Assembly (NCBI GenBank): GCA_022648685.1
Contig: JALCMW010000004.1
Coordinates: forward strand, 62,001-126,000
DNA from: Bacteroidales bacterium
GTDB lineage: Bacteria; Bacteroidota; Bacteroidia; Bacteroidales; UBA932
Direction of reading: 5' to 3'
Length of the DNA: 64,000 nucleotides
Within the stretch, counting starts at the first letter, position 1; each line of letters begins with the position of its first letter. The notes beneath the pieces are model-generated. The model made no database searches. It saw only the letters and a list, made by a program, of their open reading frames with translations, and had not been told where the DNA came from. Shown here in pieces: positions 36,833-46,200 of the stretch. Position numbers and translations under genes: made by a program.

Positions 36833-37921
36833 ATGAAAAAAATTGCATTGTTTCTGTCAATTGCCGCGGCTTTGTCAGGCTGCTGTGATCGTAATTCCGG
36901 TATTTCTTTCCAAAAATCCGATTCCATAGATGGACTCACACGTTTGACATCTTCTATCGAACTTGTGCCTCTGGAATCAGACAATACGCATTTGCTCGAA
37001 GCTGATCCCGACCTATTTCTTCTCGGCAAAGACTATATAACAGTAGACATAACTAACCACCGGATATATAGGTATTCTTCCGACGGAAAATTTCTTAACA
37101 GTATCGGGGCCAAAGGTAACGGCCCGGGAGAATATGCCAATATAGCAGATGTACAGATCACCGGCGACACAGTCTTTGTCTTTTCCGGACAGGGGAAAAT
37201 GGCCGAATACGATCCCGAAGGCACTTTGATATCCTCTTCCGATATACAAAACAGTGAAGGACTGCAGTCATATATTGTGGAAAATGGAATCCTTACATAT
37301 TATGGATACGGCATCGTAAAAGATTACCGAATGATTTATAGGAAAGACGGAATCTCCAAAAAGTTCCTTGACAACGATGCGAAAATCATGCATTTTATTT
37401 CTTTTTTACCTATATTCTCTAAAACATCCGATGGGGGCGTCGCTATCTTGGACTCCTACAATCCCGTCATCTACAAGTTCAAATCAGGGAAGATCAAACC
37501 GTATTTGAAATTCGATTTCGGCAAATATGCAATCCAGGAAGCATTTTTCAAATATGATGATGATTCCAAAGCTATGCAATTCTTGCTGTCAACAGACTTC
37601 GCCCTAATGAACAGATATTTCGAAAATGCGGAATACAAGTTCGCTGAAATCACAACACAATCAAAAGACAATACTGAATTCTCATACGGACTCGCAAAAA
37701 ACGACTCATGGAAATGGTTCTACGCCGGCAAGGCAGGTAAAGACCCGTTTGCCACTTCTTTCAAAACTATTGATGATCATAATACACTGTTCTGCATAAT
37801 CGATCCTGCATTAGCGGATAAGATACCTCCCGCCCTCATGAAAAAGGTTTCTAATCCGGATATCATTAAGAATATCAAAAAAGATGACAACTACATCATC
37901 GCGAAAATACACTTGCTATAG
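36833..37921 (+). CDS. 6-bladed beta-propeller lipoprotein, copy 1
   Basis: The protein starts MKKIALFLSIAAALSGCC, a lipoprotein signal with lipobox LSGC, so it should be membrane-anchored outside the cytoplasm. The rest (about 345 residues) is beta-rich, with the conserved blade motif IGAKGNGPGEYANI and repeated strand pairs, as in Bacteroidetes 6-bladed propeller lipoproteins. ATG at 36833 is preferred over 36809, which would put eight residues before the signal peptide. It is a close paralogue of the gene at 39492 and of the remnant at 32954. Function is unknown; such genes often sit with exported peptides and thioredoxin-like proteins. Confidence 0.85.
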   Translation: MKKIALFLSIAAALSGCCDRNSGISFQKSDSIDGLTRLTSSIELVPLESDNTHLLEADPDLFLLGKDYITVDITNHRIYRYSSDGKFLNSIGAKGNGPGEYANIADVQITGDTVFVFSGQGKMAEYDPEGTLISSSDIQNSEGLQSYIVENGILTYYGYGIVKDYRMIYRKDGISKKFLDNDAKIMHFISFLPIFSKTSDGGVAILDSYNPVIYKFKSGKIKPYLKFDFGKYAIQEAFFKYDDDSKAMQFLLSTDFALMNRYFENAEYKFAEITTQSKDNTEFSYGLAKNDSWKWFYAGKAGKDPFATSFKTIDDHNTLFCIIDPALADKIPPALMKKVSNPDIIKNIKKDDNYIIAKIHLL

Positions 37922-37926
37922 AATAG

Positions 37927-37954
37927 TAATATCGCGAAAATAAATCTGCAATAA
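37927..37954 (+). repeat. 28-bp tail element conserved after three propeller copies
   Basis: The stretch TAATATCGCGAAAATAAATC and 8 further bases recurs at 33705-33732 and 40583-40610 (one mismatch). It resembles the last codons of the preceding genes (ATCGCGAAAATA again), as if the gene end had been partly duplicated in tandem. Confidence 0.75.
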
Positions 37955-37997
37955 CTAAACGGCCATACAAAAATAAGTTGTTATAAGAACATATAAT

Positions 37998-38708
37998 TTA
38001 CTGCTTCCAATTATTTGCCCAATTCTTGACCGCTTGAATAATAGCATTGCAATAATCTCCTTCATCTATTGTACTTGCCCTGACATCTGGATGGTAAGCA
38101 TCTATATACAGCTTCTTACTATCCATATAACAGAGTCTAGCTCCAAACAATTTTTCATGGTGTTCAGGTAAATGCAAATCTTCTTTGAAATAATGTAATG
38201 TACTTCCGCCGATAATTATATCAGGATCGTATGTTTTAATCTGGTCCAATAGTAATTCTTTATTTTCATCATATCTGTTTTTAATTTGGGTTTCGTAAGC
38301 TATATTCCCTCCAGGTAATTTATTCACATTAATAAAGGCTATCTTTCTGATAATCTTGCAAACATTGGGATCTTGAGAGATGTCATGAATGTCTTGCCAA
38401 GCCATAAAATTATTGAGAATACCATAAGTGACATATATAATCCTCTGTAATGTCATTTTCCCTCGTCTTGGCTGATTTTCCCAATTAATATTATTGAATG
38501 CATCTCATGAAGACCATCCACCACCTTTGTTATCTTGCAGTCCATTGGGTTCTTTCAATATCCACATAATCTTGAATTTAGATGACAAAAACTCATCAAT
38601 ATTAATAATGCCATCAATAATAGGTTTTACATCCGGTTCATTACTATCAATTTTCAAAATCTGATTTTCAATGCGGATACATTCTCTAGTCAATTCTTTT
38701 TTATCCAT
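37998..38708 (-). pseudogene. Hypothetical protein (uracil-DNA-glycosylase-like fold suspected), split by in-frame TGA
   Basis: ATG 38708 opens MDKKELTRECIRIENQILKI and continues to FKIMWILKEPNGLQDNKGGG, then meets TGA at 38505-38507. The same frame continues without break to 37998 (NINWENQPRRGKMTLQRIIY, AFINVNKLPGGN, YDPDIIIGGSTLHYF). Reading the TGA as CGA would restore a 236-residue protein. The WILKEP, AFINVNK and YDPDIIIGG elements recall the uracil-DNA glycosylase superfamily, but this is weak. The second part has an ATG at 38456 and could in theory be made alone. Confidence 0.6.
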
Positions 38709-38889
38709 AATAAAATTATTAATTAAATAACAGGAATAACCATAAGCATGAAATCGGAAAATTCACATTAATTGATACTTTGCAAGTCCACTATTCAAGA
38801 ACTTTATTTCCCAGGATTGTCCTTGATTGCTTTATTGAGCCGATCTTCTCATACATAATTATAAATATAAGAAATAAAAGTAACGGTTG

Positions 38890-38938
38890 AGAATATTTTA
38901 CTATTTTTGAAAGAGTTTAAATCTCTCTTGCAAAATGG
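38890..38938 (+). repeat. Echo of the photolyase promoter and first codon
   Basis: It is identical at 48 of 49 bases to 35252-35300, including TATTTTTG and ATGG. After ATGG the sequence diverges and gives only a 24-codon frame. It is a relic of a duplicated segment whose photolyase part is gone. Confidence 0.85.
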
Positions 38939-39349
38939 TGACCTGTTTTATCAATAAACTGATAACTGCTGAATTTAAATTATCTGTTGTAAAAACCCCT
39001 TATCACTGAATTTCGTTTACAGACCAAGCTTTATCCCTGCTTTGAGTTGACCGGAGGACATTCTGGATGACTTTCCGAATAGCATCTACGGGAAAATGTA
39101 CCTGAATAGTAAATATCTCCGACAAGACACGAGAATTTCCTGACCCGTCCGGAAAATTTCCACTAAGAAATGCCAGAGGTGGCCATGGTCGCATTTGATT
39201 AATATATTGATATATAATTGTTTAGCTCATTTAGAGCATGGCCAGCCCCCCTCAAAACACCCACCCTGTCCATGCTCTGCCAAGGTTAAATCGTTTATTA
39301 TCAAATACTTAAACCATTGACTCCATGGCCGCCTCCCGTGATTTTTCTC

Positions 39350-39375
39350 TGGAGTGCCCCCCAAAAGTTGGACAA
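39350..39375. mobile_element. Possible IS3-type terminal inverted repeat remnant
   Basis: The sequence TGGAGTGCCCCCCAAAAGTT followed by GGACAA resembles the ends of IS3-family elements (TG start, C-run, AAAAGTTGGACA). No transposase and no partner end are present in the window. Confidence 0.35.
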
Positions 39376-39450
39376 CCATGCTAGTGTTGACAGTGTTGAA
39401 TTCAAATAAACAGATTTATATAAACAATATTATCAATTATTTTATATATT

Positions 39451-39474
39451 TAGTCATATAATGATATATGACTA
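39451..39474 (+). promoter_or_regulatory. Perfect 10-bp inverted repeat before propeller gene (copy 2)
   Basis: Exact copy of 36792-36815, 18-41 nt before ATG 39492. Shared sequence between the two loci extends from about 39407 (36739 in copy 1) into the coding region. Confidence 0.6.
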
Positions 39475-39491
39475 ATAACTCGGTTAACTAT

Positions 39492-40577
39492 ATGAAAAAA
39501 ATTGCATTGTTTCTGTCAATTGCCGCGGCTTTGTCAGGCTGCTGTAATCGTAATTCCGGTATTTCTTTCCAAAAATCCGATTCCATAGATGGACTCGCAC
39601 GTTTGACATCTTCTATCGAACTTGTGCCTCTGGAATCAGACAGCACGCATTTGCTCGGAGCAGAACCCGAACTGTTCCTTTTCGGCAAAGACTATATAAC
39701 AGCAGACAAAATGAACTGCCGGATATACCGGTATTCTTCCGACGGAAGATTTCTTAACAGTATCGGGGCCAAAGGTAACGGCCCGGGGGAATATGCCAAT
39801 ATAGCAGATGTACAGATCACCGGCGACTCAGTCTTTGTCTTTTCCGGACAGGGGAAAATGGCCGAATACGATCCCGAAGGCACTTTGATATCCTCTTCCG
39901 ATACACTGGATAGCGGAATGCAGTCATATATTGCGGAAAATGGAATCCTTACATATTACGGATACGGCAGCGGAAAAGATTACCGGATGTCTTATAAGAA
40001 AGACAGCCTTTTCAAAAAGTTTCTTGACACAGAGGCAAAAGTCCTCAATTTTTCTCCGGGTTCGCCTGTATTCTCTAAAACGTCCGACGGAGACGTCGCT
40101 ATCTTGGACTCCTACAATCCCGTCATCTACAAGTTCAAATCAGGAACGATCGAACCTTATTTGAAATTCGATTTCGGCAAATATGCAATCCAGGAAGCAT
40201 TTTTCAAATATGACGATGCTTTCAAAGCTATGCAATTCTTGCTGTCGACAGACTTCGCTATAATGAACAGATATTTCGAAAATACGGAATACAAGTTCGC
40301 TGAAATCACAACACAATCAAAAGACAATACTGAATTCTCATACGGACTCGCAAAAAACGACTCATGGAAATGGTTCTACGCCGGCAAGGCAGGTAAAGAC
40401 CCGCTTGCCACTTCTTTCAGGACTATTGACGATCACAATACACTGTTCTGCATAATCGATCCTGCATTAGCGGATAAGATACCTGATGCCCTCATGAAAA
40501 AGGTTTCTAATCCGGATATCATTAAGAACATCAAAAAAGATGACAACTACATCATCGCGAAAATACACTTGCTATAG
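39492..40577 (+). CDS. 6-bladed beta-propeller lipoprotein, copy 2
   Basis: The signal peptide is as in copy 1 (MKKIALFLSIAAALSGCC with lipobox). The first about 130 residues and the last about 150 are near-identical to copy 1, while the middle (about residues 130-190, for example YKKDSLFKKFLDTEAKVLNF) differs more. This suggests either diversification of one face of the propeller or gene conversion of the flanks. ATG at 39492 is used; an ATG at 39468 lies inside the inverted repeat. A thioredoxin-like lipoprotein gene follows after 42 bp. Confidence 0.85.
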   Translation: MKKIALFLSIAAALSGCCNRNSGISFQKSDSIDGLARLTSSIELVPLESDSTHLLGAEPELFLFGKDYITADKMNCRIYRYSSDGRFLNSIGAKGNGPGEYANIADVQITGDSVFVFSGQGKMAEYDPEGTLISSSDTLDSGMQSYIAENGILTYYGYGSGKDYRMSYKKDSLFKKFLDTEAKVLNFSPGSPVFSKTSDGDVAILDSYNPVIYKFKSGTIEPYLKFDFGKYAIQEAFFKYDDAFKAMQFLLSTDFAIMNRYFENTEYKFAEITTQSKDNTEFSYGLAKNDSWKWFYAGKAGKDPLATSFRTIDDHNTLFCIIDPALADKIPDALMKKVSNPDIIKNIKKDDNYIIAKIHLL

Positions 40578-40619
40578 AATAGTAATATCACGAAAATAAA
40601 TCTGCAATAAAAGATCGTA

Positions 40620-41135
40620 ATGATGAAAAAAATATTCATTTATTTTCTGCTCTCGGCAAGTTGCCTGCTGCCTATGTCATGTCAGAACAGCCATAAGATA
40701 AAACTTGTACAGCCTGCGGACAATGTCGTCTACAACAGATTCGGAAAAGTTCAGGGATATTCCATAGATATGTCGAAGAAAAAGGTAATCAACTATCTTA
40801 CTCCAGGCGGTCTGAATGATGACTTGTACCATACCGACAAAGGTAAAATCGACAGAATAATCAAGGATAATCCCGATTGGGATTTCATATTCTATATAGG
40901 TTGCCAAGAAGCAGATACGTCAAAGGTTATGGAAATCCTGACTCAATACGGATGCAACTTTCCCGTCATTCTCGACATAGACAAAAATTTCCTGAAGACT
41001 AACCTTGACAGTCAATATAGTGAAATAGGATTCATTTGCGACAGCAAGAATGAGATCATGGACGTATGCGTAATCGGTACGAAGCAAAGTTCTTTCGATA
41101 CTGATTTCAGAAAGGTCAAACGCATTCTGCAATAA
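40620..41135 (+). CDS. Small lipoprotein, thioredoxin-like fold suspected
   Basis: A 171-residue protein with lipoprotein signal MMKKIFIYFLLSASCLLPMSCQ (lipobox PMSC). The mature part shows WDFIFYIGCQEADTSKVMEI, CNFPVILDIDKNFLKTN and a C-terminal GFICDSKNEIMDVCVIGT. This pattern fits the beta-alpha-beta order of thioredoxin-like lipoproteins found near propeller genes, but with a single Cys instead of CxxC. A redox role is therefore doubtful. It follows the propeller gene and may share its transcript. Compare the CxxC-bearing protein encoded at 54562. Confidence 0.65.
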   Translation: MMKKIFIYFLLSASCLLPMSCQNSHKIKLVQPADNVVYNRFGKVQGYSIDMSKKKVINYLTPGGLNDDLYHTDKGKIDRIIKDNPDWDFIFYIGCQEADTSKVMEILTQYGCNFPVILDIDKNFLKTNLDSQYSEIGFICDSKNEIMDVCVIGTKQSSFDTDFRKVKRILQ

Positions 41136-41158
41136 CCACACAAAACATATCATCAGAA

Positions 41159-41707
41159 ATGGAAGCCACTAAGAAAATATTCCGTCCGATTGCTGCATTG
41201 GCCATGACTCTGGGCATCGCCGCATGTGCAAGCATTCCCCCGACAGCTGTAGCTATCTCCCCTTTCGACAAAGAAAGATACCTCGGGAAATGGTATGAAA
41301 TAGCCCGCAAAGACGTAATCTTCGAAAGGGACATGGACAACACCTATGCCGAATATTCACTCAACGAAGACGGCACGATAAAAGTCTACAATAGTGGCTA
41401 CAACACCGGGAAAAAGAAATGGAGCGGAATCACCGGAAAAGCGAAATTCATTAAAGACGAAAATACCGCAATGCTGAAAGTCTCTTTCTTCGGACCTTTC
41501 TATTCCGGATACAATGTCCTGGCAATAGATGAAAACTACGAATATGCCTTGGTAGCAGGAAAAAGCCACAAGTATTTATGGATCCTGTCCCGCAGGACCT
41601 CGATTCCCGATGATATCAAAACAAGATTCCTGGAAACAGCCGAAAAAGCAGGGTTCGATACTTCCGATTTATTGTGGATCGGGCACGACAGAAATTCCCA
41701 TTATTAA
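41159..41707 (+). CDS. Lipocalin-family lipoprotein (Blc-like)
   Basis: A 182-residue lipoprotein (signal with LGIAACAS lipobox) whose mature part opens with the lipocalin signature FDKERYLGKWYEIARKDVIF. It continues with TGKAKFIKDENTAMLKVSFF, then the conserved YALVAGKSHKYLWILSRRTS and a C-terminal helix. Bacterial lipocalins of this group bind lipids such as lysophospholipids or fatty acids at the membrane. It lies 23 bp after the thioredoxin-like gene and may be transcribed with it. Confidence 0.9.
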   Translation: MEATKKIFRPIAALAMTLGIAACASIPPTAVAISPFDKERYLGKWYEIARKDVIFERDMDNTYAEYSLNEDGTIKVYNSGYNTGKKKWSGITGKAKFIKDENTAMLKVSFFGPFYSGYNVLAIDENYEYALVAGKSHKYLWILSRRTSIPDDIKTRFLETAEKAGFDTSDLLWIGHDRNSHY

Positions 41708-41771
41708 AAAAGCCTGTTGAGTGACATTAATCGATAATATTTGTTATATTGCATCATATTAACCATCTGAA

Positions 41772-43259
41772 ATGACTACTACCAGAACAGGGTTGCTTGC
41801 CGCTTTATGTGCGTTTTGTACGATCACAATCCCGGCAAGCTTATGCGCGCAGGAAATGACACTAAAACAAGTCATAAATGCAGCCCGGATCAATTCGGTA
41901 GAGGCGGCAGCAGCCAGGTCATCTTTCGTTTCAAGCTATTGGGCATGGCGGTCATACCAAGCCAGCCGGCTTCCGTCGCTAAATCTCTACGGGACCATGA
42001 TGTCTTTCGACAGATCGCTCCAACTTCTCCAGGACACAAAAACCGGAGAAATGAGGTATGTCAGTTCGAACAATCTCCAGAACAGCCTGGGTTTATATCT
42101 GGGACAAAACATAACATTCACCGGAGGAACACTCAAGCTGTATTCGGATCTTACGCGGATAGACGAATTCGGGGTCAACAACGGAAGGACATGGTATTCC
42201 CAGCCGGTCACGCTCTCATATACACAGCCGCTGATGGCATATAATCAATATAAATGGGACAAACTGATCTCTCCTAAAGAATATGAAGAAGCCAAGAGAA
42301 TCTATCTCGAAGCTATGGAAAAAATAACCGACGAAGCAGTACAGGAATATTTTTCGCTGGCACAAGCCAGAAAGACATACGAAATTGCAATGACCAACTA
42401 CAGGAATACTTCCAAGATGTTCGGCATAGCAAAGGAAAGGATGAAAATAGGAAGCATCACCCGTGAAGATTACCTGCAACTGGAGCTCAAAATGCTCAAC
42501 GACAGTACAAGCATCAATGACGCCGGAATAAAAGTGAAAGAAGCCGGAATGACCTTGAATTCATTGCTAGGTCTGGATGAAAATTCCAATGTGGAGCCGT
42601 TGATAGATGACCGTCTGCCCGATGTGAGCATAGACTATGAAACGGTCCTCGACAAAGCTCTGGCAAATTCTTCTTTCAACCTCGGAAATGAAATAAATAT
42701 CCTCAACTCAAAAGCTGCCATCGCGAAGGCAAAAGCACAAAGAGGAGCCACCGTCACACTGAACGCAAAATTCGGAATGTCGAATTCATCCGACGCATTC
42801 AGGGAAACATACAAAAACCTTCTGGATCAGGAAGTTGTCGGAATGACATTCAGCATTCCCATTTTCGACTGGGGCATGGGAACCGGACGGGTGAAGAAAG
42901 CTGAAGCAAGCGCCAAAGTTACAAAAGCACAGGTGGAACAAGCCGAAAACGACTATCGCAACAGCATATTTACGGCCGTCGGCCAATTCAACAACCAAAG
43001 GCAGCAATGCTACGTGTCGAAAAGGGCTAGTGAAATAGCTTCGGAAAGATATTCGCTCATGATAGAAAAATTCCGCAACGGGAATATCTCGGTAACGGAT
43101 CTGATCACTTCCCAGAATGAGAAAGACAGTGCGCTTCAGAAATATCTTACCGATCTGGGAAATTTCTGGAATTATTATTATGCCCTGAGAAAACTGACAT
43201 TATTCGATTTCATAGGCAACAAGGTCCTGGACGTGGATTACAATGAAATAACGAAATAA
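41772..43259 (+). CDS. TolC-family outer-membrane efflux protein
   Basis: A 495-residue protein with an N-terminal signal peptide ending about CAQ (residue 27) and no lipobox. It has the repeated helical hairpins of the outer membrane efflux protein family (MTLKQVINAARINSVEAAAA and the related AALAKAK-type second half). It should form the trimeric exit duct for the RND pump encoded convergently next to it (13 bp between stops). Having the duct on the opposite strand from its pump is unusual but the pairing is likely. Substrate unknown. Confidence 0.88.
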   Translation: MTTTRTGLLAALCAFCTITIPASLCAQEMTLKQVINAARINSVEAAAARSSFVSSYWAWRSYQASRLPSLNLYGTMMSFDRSLQLLQDTKTGEMRYVSSNNLQNSLGLYLGQNITFTGGTLKLYSDLTRIDEFGVNNGRTWYSQPVTLSYTQPLMAYNQYKWDKLISPKEYEEAKRIYLEAMEKITDEAVQEYFSLAQARKTYEIAMTNYRNTSKMFGIAKERMKIGSITREDYLQLELKMLNDSTSINDAGIKVKEAGMTLNSLLGLDENSNVEPLIDDRLPDVSIDYETVLDKALANSSFNLGNEINILNSKAAIAKAKAQRGATVTLNAKFGMSNSSDAFRETYKNLLDQEVVGMTFSIPIFDWGMGTGRVKKAEASAKVTKAQVEQAENDYRNSIFTAVGQFNNQRQQCYVSKRASEIASERYSLMIEKFRNGNISVTDLITSQNEKDSALQKYLTDLGNFWNYYYALRKLTLFDFIGNKVLDVDYNEITK

Positions 43260-43272
43260 AGGTGTCCGGCTC

Positions 43273-46200
43273 TCAATGCTTTTTCAACATAAATACCGGC
43301 AGATAAAAGACAACCGAGATTATCGAGAACAGCAGACCGCTTATGGTCCCGACAGCAAAGGCAAACCAGAAAACTTCCGAAGGTCCGTCGAAAAGGAAAG
43401 GAATCAAACCGAGTATCGTAGAAATAATAGTCAGGGTTATAGGGACAATCTTGTGATTGAAAGCCTTGACAAACTTTCCGACAGGATTACGGCCTCCCTT
43501 ATCGGAACTGTATGCGACAATTAGGTAAATGCCGGCATTCACCACGAGACCGGCAACCATCACAAAAGAAGCGAACCCACCCTGGTCGAACGGAAAGCCG
43601 AAAAGTCCGAAAGCCAGGAATATGCCGATGAACGATACCGGGATGATACCGATTATAGATAAAGGAAGCCGTATCGAGTTGAATATCATTGCGCAAATAA
43701 CGAAAATCACGGCAATCACCAGCAAAATCAACCAGGCATACGTCGCTTTCTTGGCACCATGCCAATAATACTCTGGAGTAAAAGCCTTATATCCCACAGG
43801 AAGGACTTGGGATATTTCGTCAACCGCATCCTCCACCACCTTATCTTCCAGTTCGTAGCTTCCGATAAAATCGAAACAGACACGTACCAGATAGGCTTGA
43901 TTCTCTTTATAGATTGGAAGCTCGAGCCTTTTTTTCTCTATCGAACCGAAATCAGCAAGTTTCACATAAGAAGAATCCACTTTAATACTGGAATTAAGGA
44001 CATTCCATCTGTCGAACCCATCTATGGCGGATGATTCCAATACGACAGGAGTCCTCTCCCCTTCCGTCATCACCGACCCTATGCTGTTGTCATAAAGGAG
44101 AGAAGACAATGCAGCATAATAATGGTAGGGATTCACATTGGATACGGCCATCTTCCTGAAGTCGTAGTCCAGGTCAAGTTCATTATCAGCGGAACGGTAA
44201 TATCCCGCCCCTATTTCCGGACCTGAGACTCGCATGTTTCCGGACAGAGTATCTATCAATTGGTTAGCATATTTTATAAGAGTCTCGTAATTGTACCCGG
44301 ACATCAAGATTCGGCTGCTTTTGTAAGTAGAGATTACATCATTGTTGAAATAGTTGTTATTCACCCCTGCAATTTCCCAGGTAGCCCCGCCGAAATTGAT
44401 AGCACTCGAGGTAACCAGACTTTTGAGTCTGTCCGGAAAAGAGGTATTCTCGAACTCCGGTTTGAAATCCACGATTATTTGTCCAGAATCATAGCTGCTT
44501 ATACTTGTAGTAAAACTCTCTATTTCATCGAATTGCGCCAGATAATTCTCCATACTGCGCATAACTTCGTTAAGCTGGGTTACAGTACAGCCCTCCGGCA
44601 TGGATGCATTTATATAAAGCTCTTTTCTGGAAGGCTCGCGATAGAAATTGTGACCGTTTACGGATTTGCAAAACAGGGCGAATGATGTTCCCAATATCTT
44701 GTCAACGTTCATTTTGTTATCAGAGTACGGTTTAAAGCCGGCAATAATATTGTTGTATACCGAATCGGCCCTGGAAATCGGCTTTCCGGCCGAAGACGAA
44801 ATCTTTTCAGGCAAAAGACAAGTCGGGATTCCGAAAGCGGCGATCAGAACGACGATATAAACCCAGCGATGCTTCATTCCGAATTCTATATATCGTTCAT
44901 AAATATGGCTCCAACGTACGATTCTTCGTCTCGACCGCACCGGTCTCGTCCCGTCGGCTATCGAAGGCCCGCCAGATGATGCGATTTCCATGGATTTGCC
45001 TCCATCCGGAGAAACGTAACCTCCGTACTGACGTGTACGGCGGATCGGAAGATAATCCAGCAGGGCGGGCACGAAGAAATAAGCTACCGCCAGAGATACC
45101 GTCAGGTTGATGATTATCACCCAGATGAAATCCACGAGGTTCGCACGTTCCGATTCCGGCAGCAGCAATACCACCAGCAACGCAGCCACCGTAGTAGCCA
45201 CTGCGCCAAGTATTGACATGAACACTTTCCTGTTCCCGTAATATCCGTAATGGTCGATCATCACGATGGAGGTATCGATGATTATCCCAAGCGACACAGT
45301 AATCCCCGCCAGAGTGTAAATGTGGATAGGAAGCCCGACAGCCGCATAAATGGCAGCAGCCACCAGCAGATTCACGGTCAAAGTAACTGCAATGGTCAGC
45401 ATATACCGCCAGGAACGGTTGATAATCAGCACAAACAGCAGCAACAGTACAAGGCATAACAAAGTCCTGAAATATATCTTGTCTAGTTCCTTTGATATAT
45501 AATCGGTCGAGTCATAGCTGAGCGATGCTGTAATGCTCGAAGGAAAAGACCGCTGCAGCTCCGACATACGGTCACGGACAGCCTTCCCCACGGACAGAAG
45601 ATTCACTCCCGAAGCCACACCTACGGAAAGAGTGATGGTATTCAGACCGTTAAGACGATAATAGGATTGGGGAAGAGATTCTTTGTATTTATATGTCGCT
45701 ATATCCCGTAAATATATTATCCGCCCGCCTACTTTCTTTACCGGTATATCGCCGAAATCATCGCTCGAAGCAGCTTTTATTTTCACGGACATAGTCCCCG
45801 ATGAAGTGGATAACGTACCTACCTCATCCGATCCGGTCCAGGTGCTGAAAGCCTCGCTTATATCGTAAGCGGATATTCCCATGGAAGACGCTTTGGCATT
45901 ATCAAAACGGATCACCCATTCAAAGGGCGTCGCTCCGTGCATCGAGACTTTGTCCACACCGTCTATGACTGAAATATGCTGAAGCACATGGGAAGTGATG
46001 AACTTTTCGATTTCCTTCGAAGGAAGATCACTCTTGAAAACATACGTCAATGCGGATCTGCCGCTACGGCCGCTGACTTCCAAAGATATGGACGGATACG
46101 TAACCCCGTCGGGAAGCAAAGGATATGTATTCCTGATACAGGACGCCACCTCGAACCGGGCGGCAGCCATATCGGTCTTTTTGGGAAAAGAAATATCTAT

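Larger units (their letters stand above)
38709..39491. other. 783-bp AT-rich gap with repeat debris and no convincing gene
   Basis: No supported coding region. It holds the 49-bp echo of the photolyase promoter (38890-38938) and a possible insertion-sequence end (39350-39375). From about 39407 it also carries the leader shared with the upstream propeller copy. A 63-codon frame at 39003-39194 on the minus strand has no recognisable features. Confidence 0.6.

Noticed and set aside
37998..38708. Selenocysteine or stop-codon recoding at TGA 38505
   Set aside because: TGA ends many normal genes here (for example lysS and the topoisomerase gene), and there is no Cys-aligned position, so simple nonsense mutation is preferred.
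39003..39194. 63-codon minus-strand frame in the intergenic gap
   Set aside because: No start context, no signal or domain features, and the surroundings are repeat debris.
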